Assembly (NCBI GenBank): GCA_022615965.1
Contig: JAKEGG010000019.1
Coordinates: 1-56,060, forward strand
Source: Fusobacteriota bacterium
GTDB lineage: Bacteria; Bacillota; TC1
Direction of reading: 5' to 3'
Length of the DNA: 56,060 nucleotides
Shown here: positions 17,761 to 29,044 of the stretch, piece after piece
How positions within the stretch are numbered: position 1 is the stretch's first letter
Layout: the number at the start of each line of letters is the position of its first letter
Position numbers and translations under genes: made by a program
Notes under the pieces: generated by a model
Database searches by the model: none
The model's input: the letters and a program-made list of their open reading frames with translations, nothing else
What the model was told of the DNA's origin: nothing

Positions 17761-18615
17761 ATGTTAGATAAAATATGTTTGAAAAACCTGGAATTTTACG
17801 GTTATCACGGTTTCTACAAAGAAGAAAATGATTTAGGTCAAAGATTTAGAGTAAGTGTAGAAGCTTATTGTGACTTATCCTATGCTAAGGAAAGTGGAGA
17901 TTTAAGAGATTCAATTAATTATGTTGAAATTTTTGAAGTAGTCAAAGAGGTGTTTTTTAGCAAAAAATATAAAATACTTGAAGAACTTAGTTATGATATT
18001 GGTAAAAAAATATTAAAAAAATTCATCAGAGTTAAAAAAGTAACTGTTGAGGTTAAAAAGCCAGAAATACCTGTTCCAGTTACCTGTGATTATTTTAGTA
18101 TTACTCAGGAAATAAAACGTGAAGAAATAGCCTATATAGGACTAGGTAGCAATATGGGTGATAGGATAGGCTATTTAGATTCAGCAGTCAGGCAGCTAAA
18201 CTATAATCAGGATATAGAAGTTTTGGATCTAAGCTCAGTATATGAAACAGAGCCCTTTGGTTATACAGATCAAGATAGCTTTCTCAATATGGTGGTGAAA
18301 ATAAAAACCAGCCTTGACCCATTATCCCTCTTGAAATATTGTAACTATATAGAAGGTAATTTATTTAGAAAAAGAGATGTTAGATGGGGTCCAAGGACAA
18401 TTGATATTGATGTGTTGACTTATGGTGATATAAAGTATCAGGATGAAGTTTTGACTATCCCACATCCTGGAATTTTAGAAAGAGCCTTTGTAATGATACC
18501 ACTACTTGATGTAGCAGATTCAGAACTGATTATTGATAGAGCGATGGTGCAGGAAAAGCTAAAGGAGCTAGATGATTCTGGCGTGAAACTATTTAAAAAA
18601 GATTTATCATATTAA
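17761..18615 (+). CDS. folBK: Bifunctional dihydroneopterin aldolase / HPPK
   Basis: Two folate enzymes are fused in 284 residues. Residues 1 to about 118 are FolB (GYHGFYKEENDLGQRF with the active Glu; INYVEIF; EVKKPEIPVP with a conserved Lys at 100), which cleaves dihydroneopterin. Residues about 123-284 are FolK (YIGLGSNMGDR, SVYETEPFGYTDQDSFLN and the signature RWGPRTIDIDVL), which pyrophosphorylates hydroxymethyldihydropterin. The ATG is one base after the pabC stop. Together with pabABC this makes both halves of dihydropteroate, but folP and folE are not in the window. A strong terminator follows. Confidence 0.95.
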   Translation: MLDKICLKNLEFYGYHGFYKEENDLGQRFRVSVEAYCDLSYAKESGDLRDSINYVEIFEVVKEVFFSKKYKILEELSYDIGKKILKKFIRVKKVTVEVKKPEIPVPVTCDYFSITQEIKREEIAYIGLGSNMGDRIGYLDSAVRQLNYNQDIEVLDLSSVYETEPFGYTDQDSFLNMVVKIKTSLDPLSLLKYCNYIEGNLFRKRDVRWGPRTIDIDVLTYGDIKYQDEVLTIPHPGILERAFVMIPLLDVADSELIIDRAMVQEKLKELDDSGVKLFKKDLSY

Positions 18616-18630
18616 ATGTTATTGTAGTAA

Positions 18631-18670
18631 AAATATGAAGGAGATAAAATTTTCTATCTCCTTCATATTT
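18631..18670. terminator. Bidirectional terminator between folBK and rqcH
   Basis: A perfect 16-bp stem, AAATATGAAGGAGATA at 18631-18646 with its complement at 18655-18670, has an 8-nt loop. A/T tracts on both sides let it serve both convergent genes. Confidence 0.88.
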
Positions 18671-18672
18671 AT

Positions 18673-20298
18673 TTAATCAGAATCAACAATTATTGTTTGA
18701 TAATCAGTATATATAGCATGACCAAGACGGTGGGAGGGATGTCGCTTCACATATTTTTTTAAGGTATAATCTACTTGGATTTTAGCACTACTTTTAGATG
18801 AAGCTTTAGCTGCAGTCAGAGCAGCTTGTAGAAGGCTATTTTCTGAATAAGTGTTTCCAGATAACCTTTTCCTTAAAATAACATGGGCTCCAGGAGCGTT
18901 TTTGATATGGAACCACATATCATCTTTATAGGCTAATTTAAAAGTTAAATAATCGTTTTGTTTATTATTGTGCCCTATGAAAATCAAATCGCCATTTCCT
19001 AGTTGAATGCTTTCAATGATGGTCTGTTTACTTTTTTTCTTTTTAGCTTGATAGTTCTTTATTAAGCCTAATTCAATCAATTCATCTCTTATCTCATCAT
19101 ATTCTGCAATATTGGAAATATTATCAAGGCTAGTCTTGATAGAGTAAAGATAATATAATTCATCATTAACCTGCTCTAAAAGTTGTCGGCTTTGCTTAGA
19201 CCCTTCTTTGATCTTAGAATATTTTTTAAAAAACCTCTTAGCATTAACAGCAGGAGAATATCTCTGGTCAAGCTTGATTAAAATTCTATTATTTTCATTA
19301 TAATAGTTTTCCAATTCAACTTCACTTTGATTACTGGTAAGTCTATATAAATTAGCAGATAGCAATTCACCTTTAACTCGATAGTCATCAGCATTACTGC
19401 CTGATTTGATGTTATCCATATAAATCAGTTTTTTCTTTTCTGATTTTTTGATTTGCTTTTCTAAAACCTGGCTTAATTTACCATATGTTTTAGTTCGTAG
19501 TTTCTGATCCAGATAATGTATGAACTTTTGATTAATTTCCTCATTTAATATTCTTGAAGGACTATGGTATCCAGCTGTATGCTCTTGTAAAAGCTGAAAT
19601 AAATTCATTAATAGCTCCTGGTCTACTTCTCCGACAGTCAAATCATCATAACCTTTTGTGGCCAGAATATCGAGAATAGATTTTTTACTGAAGCCCTGTA
19701 GGCTTTTTTGTAAAGTTAGGGCAAGACTGTTTTCAGGAGAAAATCTTCTGAGAAGCTCATCTAGAGCACCAATTGAAAGTTCTTCTAGAAAAGCCTTTGA
19801 AGTTAAAGGGGGGAAGTTGTATTTTCTCTTAGGCAATATTTCTCTAAAGCCATTGATACCAATAGGGTACTTATATAATGCATCAATGATTATTTCATTT
19901 TCTGCTAATATGATATTGGAATACTTTCCCATTAGTTCAAGATATAAGGTTTTAATTGTTTTAAGACCAATTTCATTATAGTTCTCAATGCTTATTTCTA
20001 TTAACCTTTCATAGCCTAGCTGACTAATAGCTGTGATTTTACCACCTTCAAGATGTTTTCTTAATGACATACAAAAGGTAGAAGGCTGGTCAGGGTTATT
20101 ATAGGTCTCTCTAGTTAACTGTAGAGAACAAAAGTCAGGATTGACACTTATTATTAGTCTGTTGTATTCATCAACAGAGTTTTTAAGTTTGATTAAAATA
20201 AGCTTTTCTAATGGATGATATATTTTATCCATACGATTATTTATAAGCTGTGATTGCAGATATTTTATTTCTTTTGCTATGGTAAGTCCATCGATCAT
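18673..20298 (-). CDS. rqcH: NFACT-family ribosome quality control protein RqcH
   Basis: RqcH (Rqc2/NEMF family; older names FbpA, YloA) binds obstructed 50S subunits and adds alanine tails to stalled chains, marking them for degradation. The protein has 541 residues, near the family length. It starts MIDGLTIAKEI after AGGAGG, with an NFACT-N domain (about 1-200), a coiled-coil middle rich in Lys/Glu/Leu, and a C-terminal NFACT-R domain (MWFHIKNAPGAHVIL, ASKSSAKIQVDYTLKKYVK). At the catalytic DR pair (Asp97-Arg98 in Staphylococcus and Bacillus) this protein reads Glu97-Arg98 within GYERLIEI, a mild change. It is a single-gene minus-strand unit. Confidence 0.94.
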   Translation of the reverse strand: MIDGLTIAKEIKYLQSQLINNRMDKIYHPLEKLILIKLKNSVDEYNRLIISVNPDFCSLQLTRETYNNPDQPSTFCMSLRKHLEGGKITAISQLGYERLIEISIENYNEIGLKTIKTLYLELMGKYSNIILAENEIIIDALYKYPIGINGFREILPKRKYNFPPLTSKAFLEELSIGALDELLRRFSPENSLALTLQKSLQGFSKKSILDILATKGYDDLTVGEVDQELLMNLFQLLQEHTAGYHSPSRILNEEINQKFIHYLDQKLRTKTYGKLSQVLEKQIKKSEKKKLIYMDNIKSGSNADDYRVKGELLSANLYRLTSNQSEVELENYYNENNRILIKLDQRYSPAVNAKRFFKKYSKIKEGSKQSRQLLEQVNDELYYLYSIKTSLDNISNIAEYDEIRDELIELGLIKNYQAKKKKSKQTIIESIQLGNGDLIFIGHNNKQNDYLTFKLAYKDDMWFHIKNAPGAHVILRKRLSGNTYSENSLLQAALTAAKASSKSSAKIQVDYTLKKYVKRHPSHRLGHAIYTDYQTIIVDSD

Positions 20299-20349
20299 AT
20301 GAAATCCTCCTATTACTTAATTTATTTTATCATATTATTGCTGATTTTA

Positions 20350-20378
20350 TTGAAATAAAGTGTTGAAAAAAGTATAAT
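20350..20378 (+). promoter_or_regulatory. Promoter of the ATP synthase operon
   Basis: TTGAAA (20350-20355), 17-bp spacer and TATAAT (20373-20378) make a strong promoter. The predicted start near 20385 leaves a leader of only about 12 nt, just enough for the GGAG ribosome site at 20387-20390. Confidence 0.82.
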
Positions 20379-20396
20379 ATTCTTATGGAGTAAATT

Positions 20397-20621
20397 ATGA
20401 AGAAAAATAATGATAGTACCAAACAGACCATATCAATACCTAGAGCGATAGCTTACGCAACATCAACATCTTTTACCATTATAACCCTTATACTAATAGG
20501 TTATTTTGTAGGTAAAAAATGGGGCACTACGGGAATGGGTATTGGTATTTTAATTGGTGGACTGCTTGGTATTTTTTTAATGTTAAATGAATTATATGTG
20601 ATTTTTAAAAAGAAAAAGTAA
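20397..20621 (+). CDS. AtpI/AtpZ-like ATP synthase accessory protein
   Basis: This is a 74-residue protein with a polar N-terminus and two membrane helices (about residues 18-40 and 46-68). The turn between them holds FVGKKWGTTGMGIGILIGGLLG, and a lysine-rich tail follows. This is the pattern of the AtpZ/AtpI family, which precedes atpB in many operons and is thought to aid c-ring assembly or ion uptake. It is the first gene of the operon, immediately downstream of the promoter, with atpB 13 bases on. The exact family, AtpI or AtpZ, cannot be settled by eye. Confidence 0.85.
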   Translation: MKKNNDSTKQTISIPRAIAYATSTSFTIITLILIGYFVGKKWGTTGMGIGILIGGLLGIFLMLNELYVIFKKKK

Positions 20622-20634
20622 AAGAAGGATCTAA

Positions 20635-21342
20635 ATGGGATTTATCGTTGATTATTTAAATGGAATTATAGAAGAGCTACCATATTTGCTTGAGACTACT
20701 AAGCCAATTATTTTTTTTGAAAAAGGTGATTTTAGAATATCCTCGTTTGTAACAACAACTTGGATAGCTATGTTTTTAATAATTGCTTTTGTACTTATAA
20801 TAACTAGTAAACTAGAAATAAAGCCTACTACCAGAAGACAAGCTATAGCAGAAAAGATTGTATTTTCTTTCTATAGTTTCTTTAAAGAAATACTTGGTGA
20901 TAACGCTAGAAAAGTATACGGTATGCTTGGTAGTTTTTTTCTAATCATCCTGGTGTTCAACTTTATGTGGGTAATACCAACTTTTACAGTACCGACTTCG
21001 AGTTATAGTACTACATTGGCCTTAGCCCTATTAGCCTATTTGTATTCACAAATGATAATAATCAAAAAGGTCAACCTGAAAAACTATATTATTAGTTATG
21101 GACAGCCAAACCCGCTGATGATCATAGGTAATGTTCTATCAATTATAGCAAGACCTTTGTCATTATCTATGCGTTTATTTGGCAATATGTTTGCGGGTAA
21201 AATATTAGATTCATTGATAATGATGACATTGCCATTACTGGTGCCTATAGCATTCAGTTTGCTAAGTATATTAGCTGGGGGAATTCAAGCTTATGTTTTC
21301 ACATTGTTAGTAACAATGTTTATAAATGAAGGATTAGAATAA
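20635..21342 (+). CDS. atpB: ATP synthase F0 subunit a
   Basis: Subunit a forms the half-channels that carry ions to and from the c-ring. The 235-residue protein has five to six transmembrane helices. The essential arginine is R180 in SLSMRLFGNMFAG, and the earlier SFFKEILGDNARK and FNFMWVIPTFTVPT are family blocks. The last helix contains GGIQAYVFTLL. It lies between the AtpI/Z-like gene and the c subunit, the normal order. Confidence 0.96.
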   Translation: MGFIVDYLNGIIEELPYLLETTKPIIFFEKGDFRISSFVTTTWIAMFLIIAFVLIITSKLEIKPTTRRQAIAEKIVFSFYSFFKEILGDNARKVYGMLGSFFLIILVFNFMWVIPTFTVPTSSYSTTLALALLAYLYSQMIIIKKVNLKNYIISYGQPNPLMIIGNVLSIIARPLSLSMRLFGNMFAGKILDSLIMMTLPLLVPIAFSLLSILAGGIQAYVFTLLVTMFINEGLE

Positions 21343-21354
21343 GGAGGAAAAGAA

Positions 21355-21561
21355 ATGGAATTTATCGGATTAGGACTTTCAATTGGAATCGGGACTTTAG
21401 GAGAGGCTTTGGTTGTAAAACAAGCTATAGACTCTTTGGCAAGACAGCCGGAAATGGCTAGTACCTTCAGAACATTTATGATCGTAGGGGCAGCTATTGT
21501 AGAAACTGGTATTATTTATTCATTTATATTAGGTCTACTGATTTGGGTTAAGTTGGGGTAA
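21355..21561 (+). CDS. atpE: ATP synthase F0 subunit c with two-carboxylate, Na+-type ion site
   Basis: Subunit c forms the ion-driven rotor ring. The protein has 68 residues and two helices joined by the conserved loop ARQPE (29-33). The ion-binding carboxylate is E50 in the motif IVETGIIYS, where Thr51 and Tyr55 match the Ser/Thr and Tyr of Na+-binding c subunits. A second carboxylate, E17 in GTLGEALVV, aligns with Gln32 of Ilyobacter and Glu32 of Fusobacterium nucleatum; the E17-E50 spacing of 33 equals that of E32-E65. The sequence therefore suggests a sodium-coupled rotor of the two-carboxylate type. It starts at ATG after AAGGAGG. Confidence 0.95.
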   Translation: MEFIGLGLSIGIGTLGEALVVKQAIDSLARQPEMASTFRTFMIVGAAIVETGIIYSFILGLLIWVKLG

Positions 21562-21570
21562 AAAACTAAT

Positions 21571-22080
21571 ATGGAAGAAATGCTCGACCTATTAAACTTT
21601 AATCTCTCGGATTTTATTTTTCAGGTTATAAATATCAGTATTTTGCTTTTCTTTTTAAATAAGTTTCTATTTAAAAAGGTAATGGCAGTTATCGATGACA
21701 GAAACAAAGAGGTCAATAATGTCTATAATGATATTGATGAAGCCTGGGGTGAAATAAAAACTAAAGAAAACAAGTATTCAGCCTTACTTACTAATGTTAA
21801 GGCCGAAACTGATGATATAATTGCAAAAGCCAAACAAGAAAGTAAATTGATTAAAGAAAAATCCCTTATGGAAGCCAGGGAAAGTGCTGACAAAGAAATA
21901 AAACGGGCCAGATTATCTATTGAAAGTGAAAAAAGAGTTGCTTTAGAGGAAATCAAAAGCAATATTTCTGAACTAGTTGTCAAAAGCACAGAAGCGGTTT
22001 TAAAAGACAATTATAAAGACAGTACAAAACAACCAGTAGCTGAGCAATTTATCAATGGTTTAGGAGAAAAGAATGAGTAG
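21571..22080 (+). CDS. atpF: ATP synthase F0 subunit b
   Basis: Subunit b is the peripheral stalk that stops the catalytic head from turning. The 169-residue protein has one N-terminal membrane helix (about residues 12-33, ending FFLNKFLFKKVMAVIDDRNKEV, quoted here only as a landmark) and a long Lys/Glu-rich helix. That helix has the AKQESKLIKEKSLMEARESA pattern typical of the right-handed coiled coil. It overlaps atpH by eight bases, so b and delta are translationally coupled. Confidence 0.94.
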   Translation: MEEMLDLLNFNLSDFIFQVINISILLFFLNKFLFKKVMAVIDDRNKEVNNVYNDIDEAWGEIKTKENKYSALLTNVKAETDDIIAKAKQESKLIKEKSLMEARESADKEIKRARLSIESEKRVALEEIKSNISELVVKSTEAVLKDNYKDSTKQPVAEQFINGLGEKNE

Positions 22081-22618
22081 TCTGGCTGTAATTGAAAGAT
22101 ATAGTCGTTCTTTGTTTCAGGTTGCAGAAGCTAATGATACAGTTGAAGATATCAAAAATGAATTACAAGCATTAGCTAAGGTTTTTACTGAGGATGATAA
22201 ATTGAAAACATTTTTCACTTCTCCTGGAATCAAGTCAGAGATTAAGGCGAATCTGTTAAAAGAGACCCTTGATAAAGGTGGATTTTCTCGATATACGATC
22301 AATTATTTCAATCTGTTAATGGAAAATAACAGGTTTGATTTTAATGTACCATATTTGTCAGCTGTGACTTTCAATAATTTTTATTTAAAAAGCCAAGGAA
22401 TAAAAAAAGGGAAAATAATTCTTGCAAAAGAATTAAATGAAATCGAAATAGCTAAATTAACTCAGGAAATATCTGAAAAATTGGGATTTAAGTTAGAACT
22501 AAAATATCAGTATGAACCTGAACTAATTGATGGCATCTATCTGGAAATTGAAGGTGTAGTGTACGAAGATAACCTGAACAAGAGATTAGTTAAATTGGAA
22601 AAATGGTTGAAGGGATAG
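22073..22618 (+). CDS. atpH: ATP synthase F1 subunit delta
   Basis: Subunit delta connects the peripheral stalk to the top of F1. The 181-residue length is normal. The N-terminal helical domain starts [18 protein letters not shown], and the C-terminal part holds the family block [20 protein letters not shown], a form of the usual DPSLIGGIVIRIGD.VID.S motif. It lies between atpF and atpA, overlapping the former and five bases from the latter. Confidence 0.93.
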   Translation: MSSLAVIERYSRSLFQVAEANDTVEDIKNELQALAKVFTEDDKLKTFFTSPGIKSEIKANLLKETLDKGGFSRYTINYFNLLMENNRFDFNVPYLSAVTFNNFYLKSQGIKKGKIILAKELNEIEIAKLTQEISEKLGFKLELKYQYEPELIDGIYLEIEGVVYEDNLNKRLVKLEKWLKG

Positions 22619-22622
22619 AACA

Positions 22623-24137
22623 ATGTATTTGAAACCAGAAGAAATTAGTAATATTTTAAAAGAAAAAATAAAAAGCTTTAACTTTAATATGGAAAAAGAA
22701 GAAGTAGGTACAGTTATCCAGGTAGGTGATGGTATTGCTTTAGTTTATGGTTTGGAAAATGTTATGGCTGGAGAAATAGTACTTTTTGAGAATGATATTA
22801 AAGGAAGTGTTTTAAATCTGGAAGAACACCACGTAGGTGTAGTTATTTTAGGTGAATATAAAGATATTAAGGAAGGCAGCCTGGTAAAGAGAACCGGTCA
22901 GGTTTTAAGTGTACCATGTAGTGAAAAATTATTAGGCAGGGTAATCAATCCTTTAGGTGAAGTAATCGATGGGAAAGAAGCTATTGTTAGCAATATCTAT
23001 TACCCTATTGAAAAGGAAGCACCTAAAATTATTGACAGAGACTTTGTTAGAACTCCATTAGAAACTGGTATAAAAGCAATTGATGCTTTAGTTCCTATTG
23101 GCAGAGGACAAAGGGAATTAATAGTTGGTGATAGACAAACAGGAAAAACTTCAATAGCAATTGATACAATCATCCATCAAAAAGGTAAAGATGTAATTTG
23201 TATTTATGTAGCTATAGGTCAAAAGGCTTCTAGTATTGCCCAAATAACAAGGGAATTGGAAACTGAAGGAGCTATGGACTATACGATAGTGGTTGCGGCT
23301 ACTGCCAGTGATCCGGCATCAATGCTCTACATAGCACCATATTCTGGTTGTGCCATTGGGGAGTATTTTATGGATCAAGGTAAAGATGTTTTAATAGTTT
23401 ATGACGATTTATCAAAGCATGCAGTAGCTTATAGAGAGATATCATTGCTATTAAGAAGACCACCTGGAAGAGAGGCTTATCCTGGTGATGTATTTTATCT
23501 TCACTCAAGACTGTTAGAAAGAGCTTCGAAAGTAGCTCCATCTCTTGGTGGAGGTTCAATTACTGCTCTGCCAATAGTAGAGACACAAGCTGGAGATATT
23601 TCTTCATATATTCCTACAAATGTTATTTCTATTACAGATGGTCAGATATTTTTAGAAACAGACCTATTTAATGAAGGTATAAGACCAGCAATCAATCCAG
23701 GTGTTTCAGTTTCAAGGGTTGGAGGTAATGCTCAGTTTCCTGCTTTAAAACAGGTAGCTGCATCATTAAGAATAGATTTGGCTCAATATAGGGAACTGGA
23801 AGCATTTTCTCAGTTTAGTTCTGATTTGGATATTGAAACTAGAAAGAAACTGATACGTGGTGAAAAGCTAGTAAATATTTTGATTCAGCCAAACTATAAG
23901 CCAGTAGGGGTTGAACAACAGGTCATTTCTATATATTCTGCAAATCTGGGAATTTATGATGAGCAGGAAACAGAAGAAATTCAAAATCTGGAAAAAGAAG
24001 TATTTGATGTTGTAAGCAGTAAAAATGCAGAGATTTTAAATAAAATCAGAAATAAGGAAAAGCTTTCTCCAGAAGATTTCAATAGTTTGAAAGATACAAT
24101 CAACGGATACATGGAAAGCAAAGCTCAAGAGGAGTAA
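22623..24137 (+). CDS. atpA: ATP synthase F1 subunit alpha
   Basis: Alpha forms the non-catalytic nucleotide sites of the F1 hexamer. It has 504 residues, the standard length. The N-terminal beta-barrel contains [11 protein letters not shown], the Walker A motif is GDRQTGKTS (169-177), and the family signature [14 protein letters not shown] with the arginine finger lies near residue 360. It starts with ATG at 22623, four bases after atpH, and ends one base before atpG. Confidence 0.98.
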   Translation: MYLKPEEISNILKEKIKSFNFNMEKEEVGTVIQVGDGIALVYGLENVMAGEIVLFENDIKGSVLNLEEHHVGVVILGEYKDIKEGSLVKRTGQVLSVPCSEKLLGRVINPLGEVIDGKEAIVSNIYYPIEKEAPKIIDRDFVRTPLETGIKAIDALVPIGRGQRELIVGDRQTGKTSIAIDTIIHQKGKDVICIYVAIGQKASSIAQITRELETEGAMDYTIVVAATASDPASMLYIAPYSGCAIGEYFMDQGKDVLIVYDDLSKHAVAYREISLLLRRPPGREAYPGDVFYLHSRLLERASKVAPSLGGGSITALPIVETQAGDISSYIPTNVISITDGQIFLETDLFNEGIRPAINPGVSVSRVGGNAQFPALKQVAASLRIDLAQYRELEAFSQFSSDLDIETRKKLIRGEKLVNILIQPNYKPVGVEQQVISIYSANLGIYDEQETEEIQNLEKEVFDVVSSKNAEILNKIRNKEKLSPEDFNSLKDTINGYMESKAQEE

Positions 24138-24138
24138 A

Positions 24139-26428
<2,290 letters not shown>

Positions 26429-26431
26429 AAC

Positions 26432-26851
26432 ATGAAAAGTGATTTACTATTAGAGGTTTTATCCCATCATGGTCAAATTGTCAAAGAAGATGAGGTGGAA
26501 TTAGTTGATGTTCCTACTATGTTAGGGCATACAACTATTCTTTCAAATCATACAGCATATTATGGAGCAGTTCAGATAGGTGTATTAAGGTATAAGAAAA
26601 ATGGTGTAAATAAAAAAGTTGCCATAGGGACACATGGAATAGTTGAGGTGTTTAAAAACCACGTTACAATAATAGTACATACTGCTGAAAGAGCAGAAAA
26701 TATTGATGTGGCAAGAGCAAAAATAGATAAGGAAGAAGCCCTTGAGCTTATCAGTAATGGCATTGCTAAAACACCCGGTGGGTTTGATGTACAATTAGCC
26801 TTAAAACTAGCTAATTATAGAATTGCTCTTGGAGAAGAAATTGAAAGTTGA
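26432..26851 (+). CDS. atpC: ATP synthase F1 subunit epsilon
   Basis: Epsilon binds the base of gamma and can inhibit ATP hydrolysis. The protein has 139 residues. The N-terminal beta-sandwich contains TMLGHTTILSNHTAYYGA in place of the common G.LGVLPGHAPL pattern, and the C-terminal helical part includes DVARAKIDKEEALELI. It is somewhat diverged but in the correct place as the last F1 gene. Its final codons overlap the next gene, a PHP phosphoesterase. Confidence 0.93.
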   Translation: MKSDLLLEVLSHHGQIVKEDEVELVDVPTMLGHTTILSNHTAYYGAVQIGVLRYKKNGVNKKVAIGTHGIVEVFKNHVTIIVHTAERAENIDVARAKIDKEEALELISNGIAKTPGGFDVQLALKLANYRIALGEEIES

Positions 26852-27641
26852 TTTTCATATTCATTCTGATTTATCAGATGGTAGATTTAGCTATTATTTT
26901 CTAGAAAAATTAATTAAAGCAAATCAAATTAAGCATTTTAGCATCACCGATCATGATATTTATGATCACATGCTTGATGCTTTTTTTATGTCTGATGCAT
27001 ATAAGTATTATCCAGGAATGGAAATTTCAGCTAAAAACTATACTAATAATAGAAAAGTACACTTTCTAACCTATAACTTTAATAAAAATTCACCAATCTT
27101 TAATGAATATTCTGAATATTTCATAGATTTAAGAAATAAAAATATTGAAGAGATACTGAAAAACTTAATAGATAGCGGATATAAATTTGATCAGGATAAA
27201 TTAGAAACTAGAAAGTCTAAGGGTTTAGCCATCTATAAGCAACATGTAATGGTTGAATTAATTAAAGCAGGCTATGACCATCAGATACATGGGGAGTTAT
27301 ATAAAAAACTAAAACAGGAAGGTATCTTTACTGATATAAAATATTTATCCTGGATAGAAGCTGTTAAACTGATAAAGGATATAGATGGATTAGTTATTCT
27401 TGCTCATCCTGGACTATATGATAGTTGGGAACTGCTTGAGGATTTGAAGGGAATAGGACTTGATGGTATTGAGGCTTTCCATAGTAAACACAATGATGAG
27501 GAAACACTGAAGGCACTTGATATCGCCCAAAAAAATAATATATTAATAACTGGAGGCAGCGACTATCATGGTTGGAAAGCTGAACTGCCTGGAATTGATA
27601 TTGAAATAAAATATATAAAGGATTTTTTAAAGAATACATAA
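26841..27641 (+). CDS. PHP-domain phosphoesterase
   Basis: PHP proteins are metal-dependent phosphoesterases, and the short TrpH/YciV-like forms act on nucleotide or histidinol phosphate-like substrates. The TTG at 26841 is preferred because GGAG lies six bases upstream; it gives 266 residues, and an earlier TTG at 26823 would add six. Motifs I (KVDFHIHSDLSDG), II (SITDHDIYDH), the Glu/His block (YYPGMEISA), VILAHPGLYD and GGSDYHG are all present, so the metal site is complete. It overlaps atpC and shares one base with the next gene, so it is co-transcribed with ATP synthase. The substrate is unknown. Confidence 0.87.
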   Translation: MKVDFHIHSDLSDGRFSYYFLEKLIKANQIKHFSITDHDIYDHMLDAFFMSDAYKYYPGMEISAKNYTNNRKVHFLTYNFNKNSPIFNEYSEYFIDLRNKNIEEILKNLIDSGYKFDQDKLETRKSKGLAIYKQHVMVELIKAGYDHQIHGELYKKLKQEGIFTDIKYLSWIEAVKLIKDIDGLVILAHPGLYDSWELLEDLKGIGLDGIEAFHSKHNDEETLKALDIAQKNNILITGGSDYHGWKAELPGIDIEIKYIKDFLKNT

Positions 27642-29038
27642 TGAGTATACTACCAGATAAATTTTTAACTAAATATAAAAAATTATTAGATGAAAATGAA
27701 TTTAAAGAATTTATTGAATCTTTAAATGTAAAGCCGTTATCAGGCATACGATACAATCAGCTAAAAATCAACCAAGATGATTTTTTAAAAAAAACAGGAC
27801 TTAATGAGGATCAAGTACCTTGGTGTCATACAGGGTATTACTATAATATAGATGACTTTGAAGAAAAACTGAGTATCAATCCATATTATCATGCTGGATT
27901 ATACTACTTTCAGGAACCTTCAGCTATGTTCCCTGGTGAATTGCTGATCGATGTTTTGGAAAATAATAATAATGATAATATTAGAATAATTGATCTATGT
28001 GCAGCTCCTGGAGGTAAAACAACTCAAGTAGCTATGAATAGCAACAAGTCGGATTTTATCCTAGCCAACGAAATTAATCCTAAAAGAGTAAGGGCTTTAA
28101 AGAAAAACATAGAACTTTATGGAATTAAAAATTGTCTTGTTACTAATACAACCGGTAAAAAACTATTTGAAAGTTACGGCAGCTATTTCGACGTGGTTTT
28201 GATCGATGCTCCATGCTCTGGTGAAGGTACCTTTAGAAAAGATAAAAAAGCAATCAAGGATTATGATGATTATGGTGATAGCAGTATTATAAAAATACAA
28301 AGAGATATTATTGATTATGGAGTTAAGTTGCTAAAAAATAATGGTATACTAATATACTCTACCTGTACCTATGACCCAGATGAAAACGAAAATAATATCC
28401 AGTATATTCTCAATAATTATGATTTTAATGTATTAGAAATAATTAAGCCAGGCAACATTTCTGATGGCAGACCAGAATGGATAAATGATGGAAGATCTGA
28501 CTTAACTAAAACTGCCAGGATATGGCCTCATAAAGCAAAGGGAGAAGGACATTTTGCAGCTAGATTAATAAAATTATCCGGAGAAGAATATAAAAATAAG
28601 AAAAATAATATCAAGTGGTTAAAGTACAATGATCTGGATTTAAAAGTGAGAGAATTTATCAGTAAATATCTTAGTGTCCAATATTCTGATAAATACTTTT
28701 TGACCAGAGATAATTTAGTATATATGTTTGAGAGAAAATATGATATTTACCTGGAAAATAAAATCCAATATATGGGTACTTTGTTAGGTGAAATCAATAA
28801 GTACCAGTTTGTACCTGGTCAAAGCTATATTATGACCTTAAAAGAAGAAGAGATTAGTAAAAAAATAAATCTAACTACAGAGGATGCAAACAGATATATC
28901 AAAGGAGAAACATTGGAATTATCCTTAGATGATGGCTACTATGGTGTGATTTATGATGGATTTCCACTAGGATGGTGTAAAGCCAAAGCTGGAGTTTTTA
29001 AAAACCTTTATGATAAAAACTGGAGAAAAAGTTATTAG
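27641..29038 (+). CDS. RsmB/RsmF-family rRNA (cytosine-5-) methyltransferase
   Basis: This 465-residue NOL1/NOP2/sun-family enzyme methylates cytosine in rRNA or tRNA with AdoMet. The AdoMet motif DLCAAPGGKTTQVA, LANEINPKRVRALKKN, the motif IV cysteine in LIDAPCSGEGTFRKD, and the motif VI cysteine in IYSTCTYDPDENE are intact. The C-terminal part (about 330-465) resembles the RsmF extension with a PUA-like end (GFPLGWCKAKAGVFKN), so the best guess is an RsmF homologue. It starts at TAATG on the PHP stop. The exact modified base cannot be predicted. Confidence 0.9.
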   Translation: MSILPDKFLTKYKKLLDENEFKEFIESLNVKPLSGIRYNQLKINQDDFLKKTGLNEDQVPWCHTGYYYNIDDFEEKLSINPYYHAGLYYFQEPSAMFPGELLIDVLENNNNDNIRIIDLCAAPGGKTTQVAMNSNKSDFILANEINPKRVRALKKNIELYGIKNCLVTNTTGKKLFESYGSYFDVVLIDAPCSGEGTFRKDKKAIKDYDDYGDSSIIKIQRDIIDYGVKLLKNNGILIYSTCTYDPDENENNIQYILNNYDFNVLEIIKPGNISDGRPEWINDGRSDLTKTARIWPHKAKGEGHFAARLIKLSGEEYKNKKNNIKWLKYNDLDLKVREFISKYLSVQYSDKYFLTRDNLVYMFERKYDIYLENKIQYMGTLLGEINKYQFVPGQSYIMTLKEEEISKKINLTTEDANRYIKGETLELSLDDGYYGVIYDGFPLGWCKAKAGVFKNLYDKNWRKSY

Positions 29039-29044
29039 GAGAAG

